Below are positions 47,282 through 60,032 of a DNA stretch of 64,000 nt, in pieces. The DNA lies in the NCBI GenBank assembly GCA_020073375.1, contig JAIQFG010000002.1:1-64000 (forward strand). Reading direction: 5' to 3'. The notes beneath the pieces were generated by a model. That model was not told the origin of the DNA, searched no databases, and saw only the letters and a list, made by a program, of their open reading frames with translations. Position 1 is the first letter of the stretch; the number at the start of each line of letters is the position of its first letter. The DNA comes from Terriglobia bacterium. GTDB lineage: Bacteria; Acidobacteriota; Terriglobia; Acidiferrales; UBA7541. Both the position numbers and the translations under genes were made by a program.

Positions 47282-48898
47282 GCACGGCCACGCTGGAACC
47301 ACGCGTGCACGCACCGCGCAACTATCTGAACGCCGACTACGGCTGGAAGTCGTGGCTCTTTACTCTGGACCACAAGCGCATCGCGCTGCTGTATCTGGTC
47401 TCGATCACGTTCTTCTTCATCGTCGGCGGGTCCTTCGCCGTCCTCATGCGCATTCAGCTGGTCGATCCGCAGGGCGCTATCGTCCAGCCGGAAACCTACA
47501 ACAAATTGTTTACCCTGCACGGCGTGGTCATGATTTTCTTTTTCCTCATCCCGTCCATCCCTGCCGTGCTCGGTAATTTCCTGGTGCCGCTGATGGTCGG
47601 CGCGCGCGACCTGGCCTTTCCCAAGCTCAACCTCCTCAGCTGGTACATCTACATTGTCGGCGGCTTGTTCACCCTGTATTCCACGATCGCCGGCGGCGTC
47701 GATACCGGATGGACGTTCTACACTCCCTATAGCAGCACCTACTCCAATACGCAGGTCACGGCCGTGGCCGTCGGCGTGTTCATCACCGGATTTTCGTCCA
47801 TCCTCACCGGACTGAATTTCATCGTCACCATTCACAAGATGCGCGCGCCGGGCCTTACCTGGTTCCGCATGCCCCTGTTTCTCTGGGCCATGTACGCCAC
47901 CAGCATTATCATGGTCCTGGGCACTCCGGTTCTGGCCATCACCATATTCCTTTTGGCGCTCGAGCATCTGTTTCACGTCGGCATCTTCAGCCCGGCCCTA
48001 GGCGGCGACCCTCTTCTGTTCCAGCACCTGTTCTGGTTCTATTCCCATCCCGCCGTCTACATCATGATTCTTCCGGCCATGGGAGTGGTCAGTGAAATCA
48101 TCGCCTGCTTCTCGCGCAAGCGCATCTTCGGCTACAAAATCGTCGCCTTTTCCAGCGTGGCCATTGCCGTCCTCGGCTTTCTGGTTTGGGGACATCACAT
48201 GTTCGTCACCGGCCAGTCCGTCTACGCCGGCATCATCTTCTCGCTGCTCAGTTTTCTGGTCGCTATTCCTTCCGCGATCAAAGTCTTTAACTGGACCGCC
48301 ACTCTCTATAAAGGTTCCATCTCGTTTGACGCCCCCATGCTCTACGCCATGGGCTTCATCGGCCTGTTCACCATGGGCGGCCTCACCGGATTGTTCCTGG
48401 CTTCGCTCGCCACCGACGTGCACCTGAACGGCACCTACTTCGTTGTCGCCCACTTCCACTACATCATGGTCGGCGGCGCGGTAATGGGCTATCTCGGCGG
48501 GATCCATTTCTGGTGGCCGAAAATTTCCGGCCGCAAATATCCCAACGGCTGGGCGGCTCTGGCTGCGGCCATCATCTTTATCGGTTTCAATCTCACGTTC
48601 TTTCCGCAATTCGTCCTGGGGTACCTGGGCATGCCGCGCCGCTACGCGTTTTATCCCGCGGAATTCCAGGTCCTCAACGTCATGTCCTCCGCCGGAGCCA
48701 CCGTGCTCGGCGTCGGCTACCTGATCCCGTTGATCTACTTATTCTGGTCCATGCGTTACGGCCCGATTGCCGAACCCAATCCCTGGGGCGCCACCGGCCT
48801 GGAATGGCAAACGCCTTCGCCGCCGCCCACCGAGAATTTCTCGAAGATTCCGGTCGTAACCGAAGAAGCGTACGCCTACGCGGAACAGGAGGCCGGCC

Positions 48899-48906
<8 letters not shown>
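47278..48906 (+). CDS. coxA: Cytochrome c oxidase subunit I
   Basis: [46 protein letters not shown]. Confidence 0.96.
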
Positions 48907-49590
<684 letters not shown>

Positions 49591-49591
<1 letters not shown>

Positions 49592-49917
49592 TGTCACACA
49601 TCGTCGTGCCGCAAAAGACGTACATCTACATCTTCCTGACGCTAATCGGCCTCACGGCGCTCACCACCGGCGTCGCCTACGTCGACCTCGGCCCGTTCAA
49701 CACCGTGGTCGCGCTGGCCATCGCTTTTTCCAAAATGCTTCTCGTAATCCTGTTCTTCATGAACGTGCGCAACAGCAGCGGCCTGATCCGCATCATCATC
49801 GTCGCCGCTTTTTTCTGGTTCGCCCTGCTCATCGCCTTCACCATGAGCGATTACCGCACGCGAACCTGGACCCCCGCCCCAGATTCCTGGTCCTCCGCCC
49901 CTCCCACCCATCCCTAA
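49591..49917 (+). CDS. Cytochrome c oxidase subunit IV-like protein
   Basis: Small three-TM protein after coxC: TYIYIFLTLIGLTALTTGVAYVDLGPFNTVVALAIAFSKMLLVILFFMNVRNSSGL. Confidence 0.88.
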
Positions 49918-49925
49918 CTTGGTTT

Positions 49926-49971
49926 TCTCCGTGCCCTCTGTGTTCTCAATGTCCTCTGTGTTAAAGCCTTC
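49926..49971 (+). repeat. Single arm of the ACACAGAGG-type repeat
   Basis: ctccgtgccctctgtgttctcaatgtcctctgtgttaaagcctt resembles the right arm at ~748-787. Confidence 0.6.
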
Positions 49972-50067
49972 AGGTTTTCTTAAGCCCAGCCAAATCTCGC
50001 CCGCGCAAGCCGCAATGCTCGCCCTCAAAAATAAAATTGTGTGTTGGATCAAACCAGAAACAGAAAA

Positions 50068-50089
50068 CCCGTCCGTTTTCGCGGACGGG
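50068..50089 (-). terminator. Possible intrinsic-terminator hairpin
   Basis: CCCGTCCG-TTTTCG-CGGACGGG stem; on the minus strand it is followed by TTTTCTGTTT. Confidence 0.4.
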
Positions 50090-50303
50090 CTTTCCAGAGG
50101 GGAGAATAGTTCAGTGCCAATGCGCGGTAGGCACGCGAACTCTTTATCCTCGCCGTGAGTCTAGAAGAGGCCAAATACCGTTGTCAAGTGGAGAAATGAT
50201 TGAAACGAAACGACTATAAGATGCGTAGAATGTGATACTTGCTGCCAGTACCTCAGGTATTAGGTGAGGTTTTCCGCCACGTTTTCAACAGCCCGCCCGA
50301 ATT

Positions 50304-51425
50304 CTAATAGAAGTCCTTTGCCTTGATCGGCTTGCTGGAAATTCCCAATTGTAGAATTTCGATCTGCTTGTCGCGATCGAAAACCTTGTTCGGAAGGAAA
50401 ATTTTTATCACTACTCGAATTCCGCCGAATCCGATGCCCGCGGCAATCGCCAGGACCATGATCGCGCCAGTTCCCATGAACGCGCCAACGATCATCGGCC
50501 CGATTCCCGGTTCGGTATACGATGACTTGGGCTCATCCCAGGTGACGGCGCTCTCGTATCCCACCTGATCGAGAATCTTGTTCGCCGAGTCCCTGGACTC
50601 GGCGCCCACCACCACAGCCACGATCGAACTCACGCGCTTGCCGAACAACACCGTCTGTCCCGCGGGCACCGCGCCCGGAGGATCGAATGTAAACCGCCGC
50701 AGCATTCCCGAAAATTTCATGGCCGCAATCTGCTGCGTCGGGTACGACGCCACCAGCAGCGTCTCTTCCTTGCCCGCAATCTTGTACCGCGCCACGATCG
50801 TCTCCGCGCTGTGGTCGAACCCGACCCAGTCGTCGGTCCCCAGCGGAACGAATTGCGCCAGGCTCCGCGGCCCCAGGAAATAGTGCTCGGAATCCTTCAC
50901 GCGGTCCTTCTCCGGCAGGTGCTCGCCGATCGTGGGGTAGGGCGTCTGGTCCGCCTGCTTGTTCAGCAGATCGGCCAGCTCTTTCAAGTCCGCATCGGAG
51001 GGCCGAGCCTGCTTCGCGGGCACGGTGACGTCCACCAGCATCTCGCCCACCACCATTAGCGCGCGCGCCTGCGAAGCGCTGGCATACGCCCCCAGCTCCA
51101 CCACGGACATGGAATTATCCCGCAGGAATGTGTATGCGCCGTAGGCCGAGCTCGGGTCCCGAAGCCGGTACATCGTAATGGCCGCGGTTTGAGTGCCCTG
51201 GGCATAGTTCCGCTGCTCAATCGATTTGACGATGTATTCGCGAAAGCCCGTCGCGTTCGAGCCGAGTAGTTGATCCAGAGCGGCCGGAGATGTTACGGAG
51301 GGAGCCCCGGATGCGTTCCACCTCCCAAACGCAGCGGGAAGAGCGGCAGGCGTGCCGGCCGCACGCGAGGCCGCGCCAAAGCACAAAATGGCAACCACCA
51401 GGAAGAGGGTTCGTTTCATGGCCAC
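50304..51425 (-). CDS. Hypothetical secreted/membrane protein (DUF6599-like)
   Basis: Signal peptide; ITMYRLRDPSSAYGAYTFLRDNSM; C-terminal TM segment. Confidence 0.65.
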   Translation of the reverse strand: MAMKRTLFLVVAILCFGAASRAAGTPAALPAAFGRWNASGAPSVTSPAALDQLLGSNATGFREYIVKSIEQRNYAQGTQTAAITMYRLRDPSSAYGAYTFLRDNSMSVVELGAYASASQARALMVVGEMLVDVTVPAKQARPSDADLKELADLLNKQADQTPYPTIGEHLPEKDRVKDSEHYFLGPRSLAQFVPLGTDDWVGFDHSAETIVARYKIAGKEETLLVASYPTQQIAAMKFSGMLRRFTFDPPGAVPAGQTVLFGKRVSSIVAVVVGAESRDSANKILDQVGYESAVTWDEPKSSYTEPGIGPMIVGAFMGTGAIMVLAIAAGIGFGGIRVVIKIFLPNKVFDRDKQIEILQLGISSKPIKAKDFY

Positions 51426-51445
51426 CTATATTAGACGCTAAGAGT

Positions 51446-53824
51446 TTACTGCGAGTTCCCGGATCGCGCCACTATTCCTGCGCGGGTGCCGGGAGCGGGG
51501 TGTGGCTGGTTGTTGGCGAGGCTGTTGGTGCTCTGCAAATAGTTTTCGATTCCGTGGTAGAGGCCGTCGGCCACCTTCTGCCGGTTCTCGGGCTTCTTCA
51601 GCCACTGCTCGTCGGAAGGATTGGAGATGAAGGAAATTTCAGCCAGTACCGAAGGCATGTTCGCGCCGATCAGCACGACAAAGGGCGCCTTGCGCACGCC
51701 GCGGTTGCGGTCGCCGTGATTGAGCCCTTCCATTCGTTTGGAGAGCGAATCCTGAATGATCCCGGCGAAGTCGCGCGACTCCTCGATCTTCTCGTTCTTC
51801 GCGATCTTCTGCACGATGTCCTGCAGGTCGTGGACGCCGTTTTCCGACAGCGCGTTTTCGCGCGAAGCCACTTCCATGGCGTCGCTCGATCCGGTGAAGT
51901 TCAGGTAGTACGTCTCGATGCCGCGCGCGTGGCGGTCCTGGCTGGAATTGGCGTGAATCGAGAGAAACAGGTCGGCATGCGCGTCATTCGCGATCGACGT
52001 GCGCTGCTCGAGCGGAATGAACGTGTCGTCGTCTCGCGTGTAGACCACGTCCGCCGAAGGCAATTTCTGCTGGATCAGTTTTCCGACGCGCAGGGCCACG
52101 TCCAGGCACAGGTCTTTTTCCATCAAGCCGGACGGGCCGATCGTGCCGGTGTCCTTGCCGCCGTGTCCCGCGTCGATCACGATGCGCCCGATCTTCAGCC
52201 CCAGCGCGCGCGTCAGCGAATGTTGCCCGTCGCGCGTGAGCTCTGGAGTGGGCGGCGGCCCCATTTCCGTGGCCTGGTCGTGCGCCGATTTCTTCGCGCG
52301 GAACGGCTTCTTTGCCGGCGAAGCGCTCAATTCGGGTGCTGCTGGTCCTGCCAGGTCAGGTGTGTTCGCTTCAGCCGATAGAGTTTCCGATGGCGCGTTC
52401 TTTTTCGCCTGGTCCGGAGCAGACTGGGGGGCGGCATCCGTATTGGACTTGGCGACAGTCTTGTCCGCGGGTTTCGCCGTCTTCTTCAGCGCGGGCTTCG
52501 CATCGTCCGCCGCAGGGGCGGGCGCCTTTGCGCTGGCGCTGGAATCGTTCACGACCGTTTCTTTTGCAGGCGCGGACTTATCCGCCGGCTTGTCTTTCAG
52601 TGCGATCCCTGCGGACTCGGCCACCACCCGCTCAGCGGCTTTCGCTGCGGGCTTTGCCAGGGCTTCCTTGGTCGGCACATCGTTTTTCGCAGGCGGAATA
52701 TCGGTGGTCGGGCCCGGCGGCGGCGCAGCCGCGCGCGCGGCCTGCTCGGCGGCGCTCGCAGTGCCGTACACGTCCACCACTAGCCGGTACGGATCGGGCA
52801 GCAAAAACACCGAATAATCCTTGGCGCGATTGACTTCCAGCACCACGCGTACCACGCCCGAGTGATTCTGCGCCACGCGCACGTCTTTCAGGTACCCCCC
52901 CTCGCCCACGTCTACCGGAGCGTGCAGCAGCGCGGGGCTGATTTTTGCGCCTTCAATGTCAAAATAAATCCGGTCGGGATTGGAGATGCGCGCCGCCTGG
53001 TATTTCACCTGCGCGCCCACGTCGATCACGATCCGCGTGTACATGTCCGCGTTCCAGGTGCGAATTTGCGAGACGCGCGCCCCCGCGCCGCTTGCCGCTG
53101 CGGACCCCGCCGTCGGGAACTGCATGGCGATTTGCTTCGCGTCTGGTTTTGCATCCGGGGGCGGGGAAGTCTTCTCAGCGGTGGCTTGCTTTGTCGGAGC
53201 CGGCGCGTCGGGAGCCGCCTTTGCCTTCGCGGATTTCGCGCCGGGACCGTTCGTCGCATTCGCAGTCTTCATCGCGCCCAGAATCGCCACGACTTCCGGC
53301 GCATGAGGCGACTTCGGATGCAGCGCCAGAAACTGCTCGTACGTTTTTTGCGCCAGCACGGCGTCATGCAGATCGTCCTGCTCGATGTGCGCGATGGACA
53401 GCAGCGCGCCTTCGCGGAATTTCGTGGTCGGATATTGCTTCAGCAAAAACTGATATTCATCGATGGACGATTGATAATATTTTTCGTCGAACAGGTCCCC
53501 CATGGTGCGATACAGCTCGGCCGCCTGATTGATCGACTGCGGCACCGGCGCCGCCCGCGGCGTGATCAGGTACACGCGCTTGTATTCGCGCACCAGCGCC
53601 GTGTAATCCTTCAGTGAGCGCTTGATTTCGGTTTGGGATTCCAGCTCCATCCGCGCTTTTTCAGCGCGGTCGAACTGCGCTTTCGCCGCGTCGCGCCGTT
53701 CGGGCGAAGTGGTGTCATTGCCGGATGCCAGAAGGGGGAAAAACGACAGAACTAGCAGGGGCGCGAACAAAACGCGTAAACTTGGCCGGGTTGAAGCGGC
53801 TTGCTGCCGCAAGGTTTGCCTCAT
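51446..53824 (-). CDS. N-acetylmuramoyl-L-alanine amidase with AMIN domain and N-terminal TPR-like region
   Basis: AMIN-like VSQIRTWNADMYTRIVIDVGAQVKYQ; Amidase_3 motifs IVIDAGHGGKDTGTIGPSGLMEKDLCLDVALRVG, SIHANSS, APFVVLIGANMPSVLAEISFISN. Confidence 0.92.
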   Translation of the reverse strand: MRQTLRQQAASTRPSLRVLFAPLLVLSFFPLLASGNDTTSPERRDAAKAQFDRAEKARMELESQTEIKRSLKDYTALVREYKRVYLITPRAAPVPQSINQAAELYRTMGDLFDEKYYQSSIDEYQFLLKQYPTTKFREGALLSIAHIEQDDLHDAVLAQKTYEQFLALHPKSPHAPEVVAILGAMKTANATNGPGAKSAKAKAAPDAPAPTKQATAEKTSPPPDAKPDAKQIAMQFPTAGSAAASGAGARVSQIRTWNADMYTRIVIDVGAQVKYQAARISNPDRIYFDIEGAKISPALLHAPVDVGEGGYLKDVRVAQNHSGVVRVVLEVNRAKDYSVFLLPDPYRLVVDVYGTASAAEQAARAAAPPPGPTTDIPPAKNDVPTKEALAKPAAKAAERVVAESAGIALKDKPADKSAPAKETVVNDSSASAKAPAPAADDAKPALKKTAKPADKTVAKSNTDAAPQSAPDQAKKNAPSETLSAEANTPDLAGPAAPELSASPAKKPFRAKKSAHDQATEMGPPPTPELTRDGQHSLTRALGLKIGRIVIDAGHGGKDTGTIGPSGLMEKDLCLDVALRVGKLIQQKLPSADVVYTRDDDTFIPLEQRTSIANDAHADLFLSIHANSSQDRHARGIETYYLNFTGSSDAMEVASRENALSENGVHDLQDIVQKIAKNEKIEESRDFAGIIQDSLSKRMEGLNHGDRNRGVRKAPFVVLIGANMPSVLAEISFISNPSDEQWLKKPENRQKVADGLYHGIENYLQSTNSLANNQPHPAPGTRAGIVARSGNSQ

Positions 53825-54549
53825 TCGTTCGTAAAAACCACCCGCCCGTCCGCCTCCACCGCGCGATAAATCGGCTGCCGCGCCTCGAAACTTCGGGGCA
53901 GGCGGTCGGATCCGGGCCGGTAATAGGAATCCGTCACTTTCTGCACGTACTCGCGCGTTTCTCGAATCCGCGGCACTCCCCCTGCGCGATCCACGGCGCC
54001 CGGCCCGGCGTTATACGCCGCCAAGGCCTTGTCGAGGTCGCCATTATACCTCTCAAGCAGGCTATGAAGATAGCGAACTCCGCCGTCCAAATTCTGTTTC
54101 GGGTCCAAAGCATTACTCACGCCCATCTGGTGCGCTGTTTGCGGAACCAGCTGCATCAGCCCCAGCGCCCCGCGCCGCGAAATGGCCGTCGAATTATAGT
54201 TCGATTCCGTCTCAATCACTGCCCGCACCAGCGCCGGGTCCACTCGATACCGCGCCGATACTTCGCGAATCATTTCCTCGATCTTCCCGCGGTTGGCCAG
54301 CGCTGCCGCCGAAAGTTCAGGAGCGGTTAGTGCGGAGCCTTGCCCGCTGCGCAGCGAAACTTTCGTAAACCCGGCAGGTAGGGCTGCCGATTTCCTGGTT
54401 GCAGCAACAACCACTGGCGGATCCGCGTTCACGAACACTCGTTTCCCGCTGTCATCCAGGTAGGAAACAATTTGCGCCTGCGCGGGTATCGTGCTCAAGG
54501 CCAGCATTCCGAATAAGATAACCAATGAATTGGACAGTGTGCGCGTCAT
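53821..54549 (-). CDS. Lytic transglycosylase (SLT domain)
   Basis: YRVDPALVRAVIETESNYNSTAISRRGALGLMQLVPQTAHQMGV...NLDGGVRYLHSLLERYNGDLDKALAAYNAGPGAV. Confidence 0.94.
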   Translation of the reverse strand: MTRTLSNSLVILFGMLALSTIPAQAQIVSYLDDSGKRVFVNADPPVVVAATRKSAALPAGFTKVSLRSGQGSALTAPELSAAALANRGKIEEMIREVSARYRVDPALVRAVIETESNYNSTAISRRGALGLMQLVPQTAHQMGVSNALDPKQNLDGGVRYLHSLLERYNGDLDKALAAYNAGPGAVDRAGGVPRIRETREYVQKVTDSYYRPGSDRLPRSFEARQPIYRAVEADGRVVFTNE

Positions 54550-54743
54550 TGTATGGCGTGCCCCGTGGGCCGGCAAAAGCCGTGCCCGGAATATGGATTC
54601 GCACCTGATCCGTTCTGGGAAGGCAGCGTGGTTCCGCCGCCTGAGTCGAAGAGGGCTCCAAATCGAGCCTCACCTGTGGTACCAGCTACAGCTCGCGACT
54701 GGACGAAGCAGGCTTCGCCCGGAACGTTCTGGCGCGATTGAAA

Positions 54744-57446
<2,703 letters not shown>

Positions 57447-57841
57447 GAGGACCTCAAGTTCCGTGATTTGTAATTCGCGACTGGTGACTCGTGAAAATCC
57501 ATTCGAGTCCGCTCCCGTTACCTGTGTTTTTGTTGAATAGGAATCTCATCCCGGGGATAAACCCTCTCGGGCAAATCATTATCGCAGAGGGTAAGCACTG
57601 CCGCAACGCGCGCATGGCTCCGCGACAACATATTCAACGAATTACGTCCGCTCGCCGACAGCCAATGCTATGGATCATTTAATTGAGTTTGACCGAGTCA
57701 CGAACCATGCGTATCTTCAACTTGTGATGTGAGATAAACCGCAGCAGGATGCCGCCGGCCGGCGGTCCTCGGCCGCGAGCGCGGCTCTGGCGCCGAATGC
57801 CTTTGTGCAACCGGCTCGGAGGGCCCCCGAAGCAAACGACC

Positions 57842-58237
57842 ATGTATCTCAAATGCGCCCATCCTGATTGCACCTCCGATTTTGACAGCGGGCACGGCCG
57901 CCTGTTCCGCTTCCAGCAGAATCCGCAGCAATCCGAGCAGCCCTCCCACTGGCATTCAGTGAAGCATTTCTGGCTGTGCGGCCGTTGCTGCGAACTTTAC
58001 ACCATCGGATACCGCAAGGGTCTTGGCGTGCTCCTGATGGACCGCGTGGAGGCGGGCATTTCCTCCGAGCAGGCCGCGCATTTCATGCTGCAAGCCGATC
58101 GCGCGGCGGATCGCCCCGCGCAAACGCGCCGCGCGCGCGCCGCGGTTCACGAGCGCAAGCGCAAGATCAAGCCGGCGCCGGTGCAGGCCAGCGCCATCGA
58201 AATACTGGAAAACAGGAATTTGGAAAGGAGAGGCTAG
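57842..58237 (+). CDS. Hypothetical small protein with zinc-ribbon-like Cys pairs
   Basis: MYLKCAHPDCTSDFDSGHGRLFRF...HFWLCGRCCELYTIGYRKGLGVLLMDR. Confidence 0.6.
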   Translation: MYLKCAHPDCTSDFDSGHGRLFRFQQNPQQSEQPSHWHSVKHFWLCGRCCELYTIGYRKGLGVLLMDRVEAGISSEQAAHFMLQADRAADRPAQTRRARAAVHERKRKIKPAPVQASAIEILENRNLERRG

Positions 58238-58242
58238 ACGAA

Positions 58243-58470
58243 ATGAACGAGGAAATCGGCAAGGTAGCCGGCGCAATCTGGCATGCCCTGGAAGCGAACG
58301 GAGAAATGACGCTCACAAAACTGAAGAAGGAAATCAGCGCCGAAGCGCCCGTGTTCGACTGGGCCATCGGCTGGCTCGCGCGCGAGGACAAACTCAATTT
58401 GGCGCGCGAAAAACGAACCGTCCGCGCCTGCCTCAAGGGCTGGCACGGACAGAGCGCGAACGCCGCGTAA
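58243..58470 (+). CDS. Winged helix-turn-helix protein (DUF2582-like)
   Basis: MNEEIGKVAGAIWHALEANGEMTLTKLKKEISAEAPVFDWAIGWLAREDKLNLAREKRTVRACLK. Confidence 0.7.
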   Translation: MNEEIGKVAGAIWHALEANGEMTLTKLKKEISAEAPVFDWAIGWLAREDKLNLAREKRTVRACLKGWHGQSANAA

Positions 58471-58598
58471 GCGGCCGCATGAAAAATTCCTAAGGCCTTC
58501 CGCTGGTGTCGATTCGTGAACGCCTTCCCACCGGCTCGAGGATTCCTACCTCAAAATTTCCCTTGGCGAATGGTTCAGTTTGCGCGCGGTTTGGTTTT

Positions 58599-58679
58599 GT
58601 AGGACAGGCACTCTTGCCTGTCCGGTTTAGATTCCCATCTCCGCAGGCAAAACCGGACAGGCAAGAGTGCCTGTCCTAC
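58599..58679. repeat. REP/BIME-like inverted pair, GACAGGCA/ACAGGCA family
   Basis: GTAGGACAGGCACTCTTGCCTGTCCGG ... CCGGACAGGCAAGAGTGCCTGTCCTAC. Confidence 0.9.
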
Positions 58680-59149
58680 TACTCGAAATGGAAAATATCG
58701 AGAACGATTTTTGTCCGCCGGTTCATCAGCACGATGTGGCCGCCGACCACGACGCGTTCGCAATCCGGGGCGGGCGGTGGCAGCTGCCGGTCCAGGTCCA
58801 CCGGAATCGGGGCGATGTGCGCCTCCAGGTCGACTGGAAACGCGGCGCGGACCACCAACTGCCTCTCCAAACCAGGAGGAAGGCGATCGCGCTTGGCAAG
58901 TCCGGGCGGAAGATGCCGGTAATGGGCAGAGTACCAGCCGCGCATCTCGTCGCGATCATGGTCCGCGAATCCGTATCCACGGCGATCGTCGTCATCGTCG
59001 TGGTCCTTGCGTTTATCTTTCCAGTGCCCGTTGTCGTGCTCATGACCGTGGTCATGCTTATCGGCAAACGCGGCGCTTCCCGGCAACGAACAAGCTGCAA
59101 GCACAGCAAAGGCAAGCCATTTTCTGGTTTTCAAGGGTTCCTCCGGCAT
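58679..59149 (-). CDS. Hypothetical secreted His/Asp-rich protein
   Basis: Signal peptide AFAVLAACSLPGSAAFA then DKHDHGHEHDNGHWKDKRKDHDDDDDRR; C-terminal VVVGGHIVLMNRRTKIVLDIFHFE. Confidence 0.6.
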   Translation of the reverse strand: MPEEPLKTRKWLAFAVLAACSLPGSAAFADKHDHGHEHDNGHWKDKRKDHDDDDDRRGYGFADHDRDEMRGWYSAHYRHLPPGLAKRDRLPPGLERQLVVRAAFPVDLEAHIAPIPVDLDRQLPPPAPDCERVVVGGHIVLMNRRTKIVLDIFHFE

Positions 59150-59234
59150 AGGTTGACTGGGGATCCAGAATAGTGGTCCGGTCGGCAGGGTTCAATTGAC
59201 CTGAAGGACAGTGTTTCCAGGGCAGGCAGTTTAG

Positions 59235-59348
59235 GTAGCACAGGCACTCTTGCCTGTGTGCTTTTGGAGGATCAACGTCCTGCGCCAGCTCACCTGCTTG
59301 ACCTAACAATGATCGCAAAACCCGCAAAGGCAAGAGTGCCTGTGCCAC
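59235..59348. repeat. REP/BIME-like inverted pair, ACAGGCA family
   Basis: GTAGC-ACAGGCA-CTCT-TGCCTGT ... GGCAAGAGTGCCTGTGCCAC. Confidence 0.85.
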
Positions 59349-59366
59349 GCAACGCGCCCCAACTTC

Positions 59367-59891
59367 TCACGCCTCTTCCGAGGCCGCATCCGCAATCTCA
59401 TCCACCACAATATTCGCCACCGCGCGCAATTCCCGCCGGATCGTCTCGCCGGAAAATCCCGCGCGCAGCAAACTGCGATATAGCGACGCTTTCTTGCGCT
59501 CGTCCAGCGGCCCGCGCAACGTCTTCAGCCGCCGCGTGAGCCGCGCGCGCACTGTCGCGCCGTCGTCCGAGTCCGCCGCGCGCTCGGCCAGCGCCGCCTC
59601 GATGTGCCGGTCGGGCACGCCGTGCCCGCGCAGATCGCGCGTGATCCGGAACGCCCCCTGCTTGCGCAATTCCGACCGCATCCGCACAAACTGCTTTGCG
59701 TACCGCGCGTCATCCAGATATTTGTGATCCCTCAGCCGGCTCATAACCGCACCGACCGTTTCCTTCTCCTCCGCGCGCCGCTCCAGGTACACGCGCAGGT
59801 CGTGCACCGAGTACGCGTGCCGAGCCAGCGCGTTAATCGCCGCCGTGTACAGTTCGGTTTCGCTGGAAAGCTTTCGCGGGGCTTTGCGCAT
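59367..59891 (-). CDS. recX: Regulatory protein RecX
   Basis: ALARHAYSVHDLRVYLERRAEEKETVGAVMSRLRDHKYLDDARYAKQFVRMRSELRKQGAFRITRDLRGHGVPDRHIEAAL. Confidence 0.85.
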   Translation of the reverse strand: MRKAPRKLSSETELYTAAINALARHAYSVHDLRVYLERRAEEKETVGAVMSRLRDHKYLDDARYAKQFVRMRSELRKQGAFRITRDLRGHGVPDRHIEAALAERAADSDDGATVRARLTRRLKTLRGPLDERKKASLYRSLLRAGFSGETIRRELRAVANIVVDEIADAASEEA

Positions 59892-59931
59892 GAGCCAAGC
59901 ATAGAGGCAGGGAAGCAAGGAGGCAAGCAAA

Positions 59932-60032
59932 GTAGCACAGGCACTCCTGCCTGTGTGGTTTTTGCAATCGCGCCTGGGATTGATCTGGAATATTTATCTA
60001 CAAAACCACACAGCCATGAGTGGCTGTGCTAC
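59932..60032. repeat. REP/BIME-like inverted pair made of two different stem families
   Basis: GTAGC-ACAGGCA-CTCC-TGCCTGT-GTGG opposite inverted GTAGC-ACAGCCA-CTCA-TGGCTGT-GTGG. Confidence 0.88.

Noticed and set aside
54577-54743. Possible tRNA or structured RNA upstream of the lytic transglycosylase gene
   Set aside because: No cloverleaf or T-loop (GTTCRA) arrangement could be made by eye.
57561-57592. Hairpin ACCCTCT...AGAGGGT upstream of the zinc-ribbon gene
   Set aside because: Isolated 7-bp stem with a long loop; not enough to support a regulatory call.
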